Positions 54,893 through 63,022 of a stretch of DNA of 64,000 bases are shown in pieces. The DNA is from Pseudotabrizicola formosa (GTDB lineage Bacteria; Pseudomonadota; Alphaproteobacteria; Rhodobacterales; Rhodobacteraceae), in NCBI RefSeq assembly GCF_002900965.1, contig NZ_PJOM01000002.1:1456969-1520968 (forward strand). Direction: 5' to 3'. The position numbers and the translations under genes were made by a program. Position 1 is the stretch's first letter; every line of letters begins with the position of its first letter. The notes under the pieces were generated by a model. The model had not been told where the DNA came from. It was given only the letters and a program-made list of their open reading frames with translations, and ran no database searches.

Positions 54893-57011
54893 CTTTTTGT
54901 CCTCCAGACTGAGCTCTTTGTCCGGGTGTATGTGGGGGGGTGGCGTCTTGCCTCTCGGACGGGGCGGCCTCCCCTCCCCCCGCCTGCACCGCGGGCCCGC
55001 TGCGCTGTGCGGTGCCGTTGAGTTGTTCGAGCACCCGTTCGCGGGTGCCGAACATCGCAACGCCGCCGTTGGCAAGAAGCATGATCTTGTCGACGACGCT
55101 CAACAGCGCAGGCTTTTGTGTGATGACAACCACCGTGATCGCCGAGTCCCGCGCTTGTGCAATGGCCCGGGCGAGCGCGCGGTCCCCTGCCGTGTCGAGG
55201 TTGGAGTTCGGTTCATCAAGAACCACAAGCCGGGGGTTGCCGTAAAAGGCCCGGGCAAGGCCAATGCGCTGCTTTTGCCCGCCGGACAACGGCGCGCCAT
55301 CGGCTGCGACAAAGGTTTCATATCCCTGCGGAAGCTGGGCGATCATGTCATGCACATCCGCCAGCACGGCCGCCGTGTGAACCTGCTCGTCGGTGGCGTC
55401 ACGCCGCATCCGGGCGATGTTGTCCTTGATGGTGCCCGGAAACAGCTGAACGTCTTGCGGCAGGTAGCCGAGGCTTTCGCCCAACTGCCGCGTATCCCAA
55501 TTCCGCAGATCCATAAGGTCCAGCCTCACATTGCCCGAGGTCGGCAGGATGGACCCCACCAGCATCTTGCCAAGGGTCGTCTTGCCCGCCCCGGAGTTTC
55601 CGATCACTGCCAGGGTCTCACCGGGGTTGAGTGAGAAGCTGAGCCCGTTCAGAATCACCTGCTTGGTCCCGCCCGGCACATAAAGCAGACGCTCGACATC
55701 CAATCGACCCTCTGGCCGCGGCAAGCGCAGGCGTTCGAACTGAAGACGCGAACTGCTCAGCAGAGCGACAATCCGGGCATAGGCCGCGCGCGACAGCAGC
55801 AGCGCATTCCACCCCTCGATCGCGCCCTCGATCGGGGCAAGCGCGCGACCGGCGATGATGGATGCAGCGATCACCATGCCGCCAGTCAGCTCACCGCCAA
55901 TGGCGAGAAAAGCGCCCCATCCCAGCATGGCGACTTGAGTCAGCAGTCGTATCCCGCGCGAGATAGACGCGCTGACGATGTTGCGGTCTTGCGCGCGGAC
56001 CTGTGCGATCAGAGAGGCCGCAGTATCGCGTCCCCACATCGACACAGCCTCGGGGATCATCGCAAGCGCGTTGATGATCTGGCTGTTGCGCGACATCGAG
56101 TCGAGATGCTGGTTTGCCTTGGCCTGAGCAAGATTGGCTTCGGCAAAGGGCTTTGCGGTAATCTTCTGGTTGATCAGCGCAATCAGCAGCAGCAGCAGTG
56201 AAGTGACGATCACAATCACGCCCAGATGGGGATGGACAAAGAAAACCACCAGAACGAAAAGAGGGGCGAAAGGCACATCGAGGATCGACAGCAGCGTACC
56301 GGACACCAGAAAAGCCCTGACCTGCTGCAGATCACCCAAGGTCTGATACTCGCGGCCCGTGCCATGCAGCGAGGCATGTGCCGCGGCGCTGAGCACCGGA
56401 GCGCCCAACTGTGCGGCGATCTCGACGGCGGTGCGCATCAGGATGAAGCGCCGGATGGCGTCGAAGACCGCATAGAGCACCACCGCTCCGGTGATGACGG
56501 TTGTCAACATGATCAGCGTGTCGGTTGACCGACTGGTCAGGACGCGGTCCGAGATCTGGAACAGGTAGATCGGGATCGCAAGGATCAGCAGATTGGTGGC
56601 GCAGGTGAGCACCAAGACAAAAGAGATGTTGGTCCAGACCGCCTTGCGCCCTTCTTGCAAGCGGGCATTGAAGTCTTCGGGCCCGACACGTCGGTGGAAC
56701 CTGGACCCCCGATGACCGCCGCCGCCGCTCCCTGAAGTCGGTGGGCTGGGCCTTTCCGGGATCGGGGCTCCGGCTGTGGCCTCAAGCGTGGCACCAAGCC
56801 GGGCCGCTGTCGGGCCTTCGCGCATTTTCGCTTTTAGCTCGGGGTTGATTGCCGCATCCGCTGTCGCGTCTGGTGCGCGCTTGGGTGCCGGATCGGTCAG
56901 GTCGGGCGCGGCAGGCCCGGGCTGGGGCGCGGGCCGCAGCTTCGACTGACCCTCCTTGACCAGAAGATCTGCGCTCAACGTCAGCAGCGGCGTCTCGGTG
57001 TGATCCTTCAC
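54885..57011 (-). CDS. Type I secretion ABC transporter (PrtD family)
   Basis: 708 residues from GTG at 57009-57011, preceded by AGGAGA. An unusual disordered Pro/Ala-rich N-terminus of about 110 residues precedes six membrane helices and the ATPase. Walker A GNSGAGKTT, YLPQDVQLFPGTIKDNI, signature LSGGQKQRIGLARA, Walker B LVVLDEPNSNLD. The H-loop reads VVVITQKPALLS, with Gln where the switch His is expected. Ends in a Pro/Gly/Gln-rich tail. Follows the 691-residue gene by 25 bp. Confidence 0.94.
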   Translation of the reverse strand: MKDHTETPLLTLSADLLVKEGQSKLRPAPQPGPAAPDLTDPAPKRAPDATADAAINPELKAKMREGPTAARLGATLEATAGAPIPERPSPPTSGSGGGGHRGSRFHRRVGPEDFNARLQEGRKAVWTNISFVLVLTCATNLLILAIPIYLFQISDRVLTSRSTDTLIMLTTVITGAVVLYAVFDAIRRFILMRTAVEIAAQLGAPVLSAAAHASLHGTGREYQTLGDLQQVRAFLVSGTLLSILDVPFAPLFVLVVFFVHPHLGVIVIVTSLLLLLIALINQKITAKPFAEANLAQAKANQHLDSMSRNSQIINALAMIPEAVSMWGRDTAASLIAQVRAQDRNIVSASISRGIRLLTQVAMLGWGAFLAIGGELTGGMVIAASIIAGRALAPIEGAIEGWNALLLSRAAYARIVALLSSSRLQFERLRLPRPEGRLDVERLLYVPGGTKQVILNGLSFSLNPGETLAVIGNSGAGKTTLGKMLVGSILPTSGNVRLDLMDLRNWDTRQLGESLGYLPQDVQLFPGTIKDNIARMRRDATDEQVHTAAVLADVHDMIAQLPQGYETFVAADGAPLSGGQKQRIGLARAFYGNPRLVVLDEPNSNLDTAGDRALARAIAQARDSAITVVVITQKPALLSVVDKIMLLANGGVAMFGTRERVLEQLNGTAQRSGPAVQAGGGEAAPSERQDATPPHTPGQRAQSGGQKDG

Positions 57012-57036
57012 GGCAACTCTCCTGTCACTTTGCACA

Positions 57037-59109
57037 TTACGTGAGCATCGCGTGCAGCGCATCGCCGCTGGCGGACTGGTCGTGCCCGGCGGCGAAGGGG
57101 GCAGGCTCGTGATCAGCCTTTTCCGCGAGCATGCCGTCAGCCAGAAATGCGACGGCCTCGTTTGCCAAGGGCGACAGGTTCACCCCCGTGGGCGGTGCAT
57201 CACTCTCCACAAGCTGGGCCTGATAGATCAGCGCATCGCTGTAAGCCTCGCCACCCACCATGATCTCGGAATCGAGGCCGATCTCGACAATCTTTGCCGC
57301 GTTGAGCTGGGCGTTCGATCCTGTCACCAGTTCCACTGTTTCGCCGAAAGCGAGCAGGTCATCCAGCATCAACTGGATCTGGTCCGTGTCGCCAAGGAAA
57401 TTCTTCTGCTCAATAATATTGGCTTTGAGAAAGTCGCCCTTGACATAAAGGACCTTGAGCGCGGATTTGCCCGCGAAGAGCGCGTCCTGTGCGACTTCGC
57501 TGGACAGGCTTTTGGAACCCTCGGCCATATCATCGAGCGCGGTACGAAAGCTGGCTTTCATTTCGGTCAGTTCGTCGCGGCCGGTCTGCATCAGTTCGGC
57601 CTGATTGTATTGAAGGTTATCGCCCGACGCGTGACTGACCTTCCCTGCCTCAGCGCCACCCACCACATCGGCATCCATCAGAACGTTGACCTGGTCGATC
57701 ACGTTGAGACTGACCATGCTGCCGCCGACAAGGATCAGGTCGTAGTGAAACCCCAGTTCAACCAGCTGGACGCTGTTGCTGATGATGTTCTCGCTCGTGC
57801 TGATATAGGTCGCCGCGGCTGTGACCGTGATTTCGGCGCGGTCGAAGTCGGTTGCAAAAACGTATTGCTTGACCCAGTTGACCGCAACCAGATCGCCTTC
57901 GACATGTACGATGGTCCAGTTTTCCGGGAGCTGCCCCGCGGCGGCTGGCTCTGTCGGGTCGTCCGGATCGACCGAACTTTCGACCTGACGCGAGACGGCA
58001 TTCAGCATTTGGGAAGGGCTTGCCGTAGGTCCGTAGGCCGAAGACGCGGCACCAGCCATCACATTGACCTGGCTTACGATGTCCAAGCGGACCGTGTCGC
58101 CCGCAACGGCAATGACAGGCGCATCCACCCAGACCTGGACGACAGACACCTCATTGGTAACAAGATTCGCACCGGTCACCACCTTATGCCCGGGATCAAC
58201 TTCGAAACCGGTCTCAGGCGCATTCGTGGTGCCGTCCGGCCGGGTGGCGAGCGCATCCTTTGCCGCCATGGCCGCTTCCTCGCGGGCTGCATTTTTCTCG
58301 GCAAGGAATTTGGGGAGAAGGTCGGTGAAATCGGGCAGGACCGATGCTGGCGCGTCGGTGTTTGCGGGGTCACCGGCACCGGTGTATGGCACAGGGGCAA
58401 GGTTGTCTGCACCGGCCCCCGAAGCGGCAAGCAGCTTGCCGTTGACATAGTCGCCAACCGCCCCCTCGCCGCGCAGAAACAGCTGGACTTCGGCCTGTGG
58501 ACCCGCGGGCGACAGCTCCGCGAGCTTGGCCATGAGGGCAAGAAGGTCTGCAGGCTGCGGCAGGCCTTGGCCGGTCATGCCAAGTGTGGCAAGGGCGCTG
58601 ATGCCCTCGGCCTGAACGATGAGCTCAAGAAACTGCAGGGTGAGCTGCGCAGGGGTAACAAACACCGTCTCGCCAGTCACCAGCAGCAGATCATTGTCTG
58701 AGAGGTCTGCCTTTTGGAAGAAAGACACCAGAATTGAATTCGGTACCGCAACGGGGGGCGACCAACTGTAGGACCATCCGCCCCAAGCCAGGGGATCATC
58801 GCCCTCCATCTCGGAAGGACTGATCGGTGGTTCGAAGTTGATGCTGACGTCGTGTCGCAGAAACTCTGGATGAAATGTCCCGGGCGAGGGCGGAGCGGGC
58901 GGCGGTAGATATGTCAGCCCGGGATCAAAACCCTTGAGGCTGTAGGGGGCGCTCACGCCAGTCTGGGGAACGGATTGCGGATCGCGCACAATCTTGTCGC
59001 GGATGAAGGAAAAGGCCTCATACTCAAGGCGGAGCCTGTTTCCTTCGACGTCGAGGTGAAACAGGCCGACGAAACGCGCAATCTCGTCACTGATAAGATC
59101 ATTGGCCAT
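57037..59109 (-). CDS. Unknown repeat-bearing protein of the type I secretion locus, 691 residues
   Basis: ATG at 59107-59109. No signal peptide. After a Pro-rich N-terminal third come three related beta-type blocks: GANLVTNEVSVVQVWVDAPV...DIVSQVNVM, then SENIISNSVQLVELGFHYDL...NVIDQVNVLMD, then GSNAQLNAAKIVEIGLDSEI...ALIYQAQLV. The shared pattern is xNxxxNxxxxVxxxxxDxxIxVxG...IxQxNVL. Interspersed are VEGDLVAVN/VKGDFLKAN elements. Acidic overall. Could be a second exported protein or a partner of the Gly/Asp-rich protein. No known family. Confidence 0.85.
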   Translation of the reverse strand: MANDLISDEIARFVGLFHLDVEGNRLRLEYEAFSFIRDKIVRDPQSVPQTGVSAPYSLKGFDPGLTYLPPPAPPSPGTFHPEFLRHDVSINFEPPISPSEMEGDDPLAWGGWSYSWSPPVAVPNSILVSFFQKADLSDNDLLLVTGETVFVTPAQLTLQFLELIVQAEGISALATLGMTGQGLPQPADLLALMAKLAELSPAGPQAEVQLFLRGEGAVGDYVNGKLLAASGAGADNLAPVPYTGAGDPANTDAPASVLPDFTDLLPKFLAEKNAAREEAAMAAKDALATRPDGTTNAPETGFEVDPGHKVVTGANLVTNEVSVVQVWVDAPVIAVAGDTVRLDIVSQVNVMAGAASSAYGPTASPSQMLNAVSRQVESSVDPDDPTEPAAAGQLPENWTIVHVEGDLVAVNWVKQYVFATDFDRAEITVTAAATYISTSENIISNSVQLVELGFHYDLILVGGSMVSLNVIDQVNVLMDADVVGGAEAGKVSHASGDNLQYNQAELMQTGRDELTEMKASFRTALDDMAEGSKSLSSEVAQDALFAGKSALKVLYVKGDFLKANIIEQKNFLGDTDQIQLMLDDLLAFGETVELVTGSNAQLNAAKIVEIGLDSEIMVGGEAYSDALIYQAQLVESDAPPTGVNLSPLANEAVAFLADGMLAEKADHEPAPFAAGHDQSASGDALHAMLT

Positions 59110-59165
59110 ATTCAACCCCAGCACTCAATCAACCGGCAGGCTCTGTATCCGCTGTGCCATAAGCG

Positions 59166-59197
59166 TTTCCGGGGCCGGAACGAACCGGCCCCGGAAA
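59166..59197 (-). other. Very strong intercistronic hairpin
   Basis: Perfect 13-bp stem TTTCCGGGGCCGG / CCGGCCCCGGAAA with a 6-base loop, starting 10 bases after the stop of the Gly/Asp-rich gene and 56 bases before the next gene start. No U-run, so it may act as a partial terminator or 3'-end stabiliser that raises expression of the upstream gene. Confidence 0.7.
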
Positions 59198-59207
59198 GTG
59201 TCAGATC

Positions 59208-61619
59208 TCAGGCTTCGTCGTGTCCCACATAGGACGACGACAGCGACCCGCCGACCACGGTCATGTCGACCGCGTTGCCAAGCACATTGGCGCCCATCAC
59301 GATGCTCTGGTTGAACGCCGTGGTGTTGATCGCAGCTGCAGCCGAGGCGAAGGATTCGCCTGTGACTTCACCGCTTTCGCCATTGCCGGAACCCCAGCTT
59401 CCAAGGTCGCCGCCTGCGCCACCGGCCCCGGTCGAGGCCGTGCCGCCGGCCCCGCCGGTGCCGGCTCCACCCATGGCATCGCCCAGCGTCGCCGCGCCGC
59501 CATAGGTTGCACCACTATCACCACCCCAGCCGGTGGCGGTGCTGTTGCCGCCCGTGCCGCCCGCGGCATCGACCGTTCCGGTACCGTTGGAGGTGTTGGT
59601 CGCATCCGAAGTGGACGCGCCATCCCCCCCGTAGCCTGCGATCGCCTCCGCCATCGACTCCGCAGTGCCATCAAGGTCGGCCTGCGAGAAGATGTCGGAC
59701 CAGCCGCCTGCACCGCTGGCCGCATCGGCACCTCCAGTTCCTGTGCCCGTGGCAGAGGAATCCGCCGCCGAGTCATTGCTGGCACCGCCGCCGTTGGCCG
59801 TGCCGCCGGTTCCTGTGCCAGTGCCGTTACCATTGGCCGCGCTGTCTGCCGCATTGGACCCGCCCGCGCCACCCGCGGCATCGGACATTCCCGTTCCGGT
59901 GCCGGTGCTGTCGGCCGCGCTGTCTGCGGCAGTGCTGCCACCTGCGCCTGCGGTTGCATCGGCGTCGCCGGTTCCGGTCCCGCTGCCATCGGCTGCGCTG
60001 TCGGCGGCATTGCTGCCCCCTGCGCCACCGGTTGCATCGGACGTGCCCATGGCATCGGTGGTGCCGGTCACATCACCGCCGGTTGCCATGCCGCCGGTTG
60101 CATCGCCGCCAGTGCCGCGTCCATCGCCAGCGTCACCGCCAGATGCGTCGGCGTCGCCAGCAGTCGCCCTTGCGTCATTGTCGGTGCTGGCATTGCCAAA
60201 GCCTGGAAGCAACCCGTTGCCAGAGGCCGCGTCACCATCGGCATCGCTGTCTGCATCCGACTGCGCATCTGCGCCTCCGCCTTGGCCGCCAGCGCCGTCA
60301 CCAGAGCCCGCCGTTGCGCCATCGGCGTCAGCTTCGCTTTCGCCGTCGGTCTGGGCTTCCGTGTCGGCATCCGAGTCGGCATTGCCGCCATCGGCATCCT
60401 CGGCATCGGCATCCGATCCGGCCAAACCCAGGCCAAGCCCGGCACCGATCGCACCGGCATCCCCGCCGTCTGCATCGTCCGAATCCGCTTCGGACGTGGC
60501 TTCACTGTCGCCCTCGCCGTCGGCCTCGGAGTCAGCGTCGCCGCCGTTGGCGTCTTCGGACTCTGCTTCCGATCCGGCCAGACCCAGGCCCAGACCGGCA
60601 CCCAGAGAGCCAGCATCACCGCCTTCTGCGCCCTCGGCTTCCGATCCGGCTTCCGATCCTGCAAGGCCGGCACCTACGCCGATCGCCCCTGCATCGCCAC
60701 TGTCGCCACCTTCACCGTCAGCGTCCTGATCAGAGTCGATATCAGAATCAGCATCGGAGCCGGCTTCGGAATTGCCCCCGGAACCACCAGCGGCGTCGCT
60801 GCTGGCATCGGTGCCGCCGAAGCCAAGGCCAAGGCCAAGGCCACTGGCCGAGGCATCGCCACCGTCATGCGAATGACCGTCACCGCTGCCCCCGTCGCCG
60901 CCTTCGGCCTTGCCGCCCATGGCAAAACCGCCGGTGCCGTTGCCAGCGTCGCCCTTGCCACCATCGGCCGAGGCATGGCCGCCACCTTCGCCACCGTCCG
61001 AGCCTGCGTTGATGCCGTCACCGGCCTTTGCATGACCCCCAAAGGCGTCACCCTTCTGGCTGAACTCGCCAGTGTTGCTGACAGTGGGGCTGTCGAGCGT
61101 GTCGTTGTCGTTCAGATCGTTCGCTTGCGTCAGCACAAAGGCGCTGCTGTTGCCGTCGCCAAAGGTCACGCCGTCAAGACTGACGTTTTCACCGGCATTG
61201 TATCGCATGTCGCCCTGCGACACGACTGCATCGCCCATTTCCGACCCATCATCGAGGTCGATGTCGATGAAATCGTCATCGCGGGGAATCCACTCCCCTC
61301 CGCCGAAGTCGATATTGACCGCGTTGGAGTTGTCGTTGTCACTGTTGCCGGAACCATCATTCGACTGGTTCTGGCCCTGGTCCTGACCCTGGCCCTGGCC
61401 TTGGTCTTGATCCTGGCCTTGGTCCTGATCTTGGCCCTGATCCTGATCCTGGCCTTGGTCCTGATCTTGGCCCTGATCTTGATCCTGTTGCATCTGCTGG
61501 GCGTTTACGTCGAACTCGGCCGTCTCGATAGAGATGTCGGTTTCGAACGAGGCGTCGATGTGGTCAATATTCACATCGTCGATCATCAGGTTGTTGTTCT
61601 GGTTGCGATTGTTCAACAT
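59208..61619 (-). CDS. Giant low-complexity acidic Gly/Asp/Ala/Ser protein, probable type I secretion substrate
   Basis: 803 residues, ATG at 61617-61619, AGGAG 8 bases upstream within a hairpin. Three repeat zones: QDQDQG hexapeptides (44-85); about 50-residue units with GAIGAGLGLGLAGS and acidic DADSEADGE stretches (about 300-430); about 27-residue units of GGAGGSNAADSAADGSGTGT type (about 520-620). Almost no Cys, Lys or aromatic residues. The C-terminus is different (FNQSIVMGANVLGNAVDMTV...GHDEA) and, being non-repetitive and acidic, could be the export signal. Canonical RTX nonapeptides are absent. Likely surface or matrix protein. Confidence 0.85.
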   Translation of the reverse strand: MLNNRNQNNNLMIDDVNIDHIDASFETDISIETAEFDVNAQQMQQDQDQGQDQDQGQDQDQGQDQDQGQDQDQGQGQGQDQGQNQSNDGSGNSDNDNSNAVNIDFGGGEWIPRDDDFIDIDLDDGSEMGDAVVSQGDMRYNAGENVSLDGVTFGDGNSSAFVLTQANDLNDNDTLDSPTVSNTGEFSQKGDAFGGHAKAGDGINAGSDGGEGGGHASADGGKGDAGNGTGGFAMGGKAEGGDGGSGDGHSHDGGDASASGLGLGLGFGGTDASSDAAGGSGGNSEAGSDADSDIDSDQDADGEGGDSGDAGAIGVGAGLAGSEAGSEAEGAEGGDAGSLGAGLGLGLAGSEAESEDANGGDADSEADGEGDSEATSEADSDDADGGDAGAIGAGLGLGLAGSDADAEDADGGNADSDADTEAQTDGESEADADGATAGSGDGAGGQGGGADAQSDADSDADGDAASGNGLLPGFGNASTDNDARATAGDADASGGDAGDGRGTGGDATGGMATGGDVTGTTDAMGTSDATGGAGGSNAADSAADGSGTGTGDADATAGAGGSTAADSAADSTGTGTGMSDAAGGAGGSNAADSAANGNGTGTGTGGTANGGGASNDSAADSSATGTGTGGADAASGAGGWSDIFSQADLDGTAESMAEAIAGYGGDGASTSDATNTSNGTGTVDAAGGTGGNSTATGWGGDSGATYGGAATLGDAMGGAGTGGAGGTASTGAGGAGGDLGSWGSGNGESGEVTGESFASAAAAINTTAFNQSIVMGANVLGNAVDMTVVGGSLSSSYVGHDEA
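61365..61490 (-). repeat. 18-bp tandem repeat encoding QDQDQG
   Basis: About five full copies plus degenerate ones, residues 44-85 of the Gly/Asp-rich protein. In-frame 18-bp units would allow copy-number change without frameshift. Confidence 0.8.
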
Positions 61620-61622
61620 CGT

Positions 61623-61638
61623 GCGTCTCCTGAGACGC
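61623..61638 (-). promoter_or_regulatory. Hairpin covering the ribosome site of the Gly/Asp-rich gene
   Basis: GCGTCTC-AG-GAGACGC on the minus strand; the AGGAG ribosome site (61627-61631) lies in the loop and descending stem. It could hold back translation until it is opened. Confidence 0.5.
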
Positions 61639-62172
61639 TCCGGGGGTTGTCAGTCATTTCAAGACAACATGCCGATAGCGTCAGATTGGTTGACATTTGT
61701 ACCGGCCGTATTGGGTCGTCTGAGACCAAAACGGTCGGACACGAGCTTGCGGTAGCGCAGTCTCCCCCCTTCCAATTGATGCCCTGATTGCCCTCAAAAT
61801 GGGAATGCAGGTATGCGGTCAAAATTCAGTCATGAAATAGCCACACTCTTTGCGGCAATCGGAATGGTGGCACCGAGGCGGCACTCCGAGATAGCTGCAA
61901 AAAGGAGCAGGGCACCGGGTCCCTCTGCCTACTTGTTGATCAGAAATAGAAAAATGGAACAGGTTGCCATTTTTCAGGGCAATCAAGGTGCGAATCGGTG
62001 AGGGTGATGGCGCCCAACAGAGCTAGGCAAGATCGCTTACAACCTATGGTGTATCTCTTCCAGCGGGAGCATTTCACAGGTAGAATGCACAATTTCTGCG
62101 TTATTTCATGCAGATGTAATGACTTTCTCACCCATGGCTGGACGAAGCTGCCTTTGATTTCAGACATTAACC

Positions 62173-62227
62173 TGATCATTCGGCTAGTTCTCGATTAATC
62201 AAATTTGTGTTAACTTTTGATCATTCG
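62173..62227. promoter_or_regulatory. Pair of direct repeats TGATCATTCG
   Basis: Copies at 62173-62182 and 62218-62227, 45 bp apart (about four helix turns), 88-142 bases upstream of the LuxR-type gene. Each holds the palindrome TGATCA. Candidate binding sites for the LuxR-type protein or another activator. Confidence 0.4.
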
Positions 62228-62314
62228 AGAAAGTATTTCCCCAAGGGAATTAGATCCCCGGTTTGCTTCATTGTGGGGAGCGGACCCGATCGACGCTATT
62301 TTTAAGGAGGCGAC

Positions 62315-63022
62315 ATGAAGGGTGGCTTCACTTCCGAACCGGACCGCACACCAAACCGCCCCCATTCGAGGAGCCCAGGCTCAATCGTGTTCTGGGGAAG
62401 CCAGATTGCATTTTCAGACTGGATTCTGCGCGTCGCCGAAGCTGAATCCGGTGGCATGGATGTCATTCGGGTCGACACTTTGAAGGGACTGGATGCGCAT
62501 GACGGGACGCAACGCTTCGTTTTTTTCGATGACGCCGCTGGGAGCGAAATCCTTGGTGACAACAGTCTTGATCTGAAACTGGCTGGAAGCATCCGGTCTG
62601 TCTTTGCCTATCGCAACGAAAGCCTGGCGCGCCAGCTTCTGGCGCGTCGCCGCGAAGTGATGGGCGGCGCAGGTTTGGGCTTTCTGCCAATGGACCTGAC
62701 AATTGATGTCTGGACCCCAATGTTCCGGTTAGCCCTGCTGGGTGATTTTGTGGTGCATGGCCGACTTCTGGACCTGGTTTCAGTACCGGCTCCCCATGCT
62801 GAGCCGATGCGGGCCGAAAACGGCGCTCTGACTCCTCGCGAAACGGAGGTTCTCGGGCTTGTCGCACAGGGCATGCGCAACAAGACCATCGCTCACCAAC
62901 TTGGCCTGTCGGAACACACGATCAAACTGCACCTGCACAATCTGATTAGCAAGATCGGCGTCCACAACCGGACCCAGGCTGCTCAGTGGTTCGTCAAGTA
63001 CTCACGCAACGGGTCAAGATGA
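62315..63022 (+). CDS. LuxR-type transcriptional regulator
   Basis: 235 residues, ATG at 62315 with a near-consensus TAAGGAGG 5 bases upstream. C-terminal HTH: LTPRETEVLGLVAQGMRNKTIAHQLGLSEHTIKLHLHNLISKIG (about 171-215). The N-terminal part lacks autoinducer-domain motifs and has a receiver-like pattern (FVFFDDAAG) without clear phosphorylation Asp context, as in CsgD/VpsT-type biofilm regulators. Divergent from the Gly/Asp-rich gene, so its likely regulator. Confidence 0.9.
   Translation: MKGGFTSEPDRTPNRPHSRSPGSIVFWGSQIAFSDWILRVAEAESGGMDVIRVDTLKGLDAHDGTQRFVFFDDAAGSEILGDNSLDLKLAGSIRSVFAYRNESLARQLLARRREVMGGAGLGFLPMDLTIDVWTPMFRLALLGDFVVHGRLLDLVSVPAPHAEPMRAENGALTPRETEVLGLVAQGMRNKTIAHQLGLSEHTIKLHLHNLISKIGVHNRTQAAQWFVKYSRNGSR

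Larger units (their letters stand above)
61620..62314. promoter_or_regulatory. 695-bp divergent control region of the secretion locus
   Basis: Noticeably AT-richer than its surroundings, especially 62050-62260. No supported gene inside. It separates the LuxR-type gene (+) from the Gly/Asp-rich gene (-), and so should hold both promoters. Contains a hairpin at the ribosome site (61623-61638) and direct repeats at 62173 and 62218. Confidence 0.6.

Noticed and set aside
61365..61490. Tandem 18-bp units taken as a CRISPR array or VNTR outside genes
   Set aside because: There are no spacers, and the units are in frame and encode QDQDQG inside a gene.
59208..61619. RTX calcium-binding repeats in the Gly/Asp-rich protein
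   Set aside because: Gly and Asp are abundant, but the GGxGxDxUx spacing with a hydrophobic ninth position does not recur.
59220..61787. 855-codon open frame on the plus strand opposite the Gly/Asp-rich gene, plus 500- and 350-codon frames in the same place
   Set aside because: The skewed GGC/GCC/GAC composition of the minus-strand gene leaves the other frames without stops. The minus-strand frame has a ribosome site, meaningful repeats and a T1SS neighbour; the plus-strand products look like reverse shadows.
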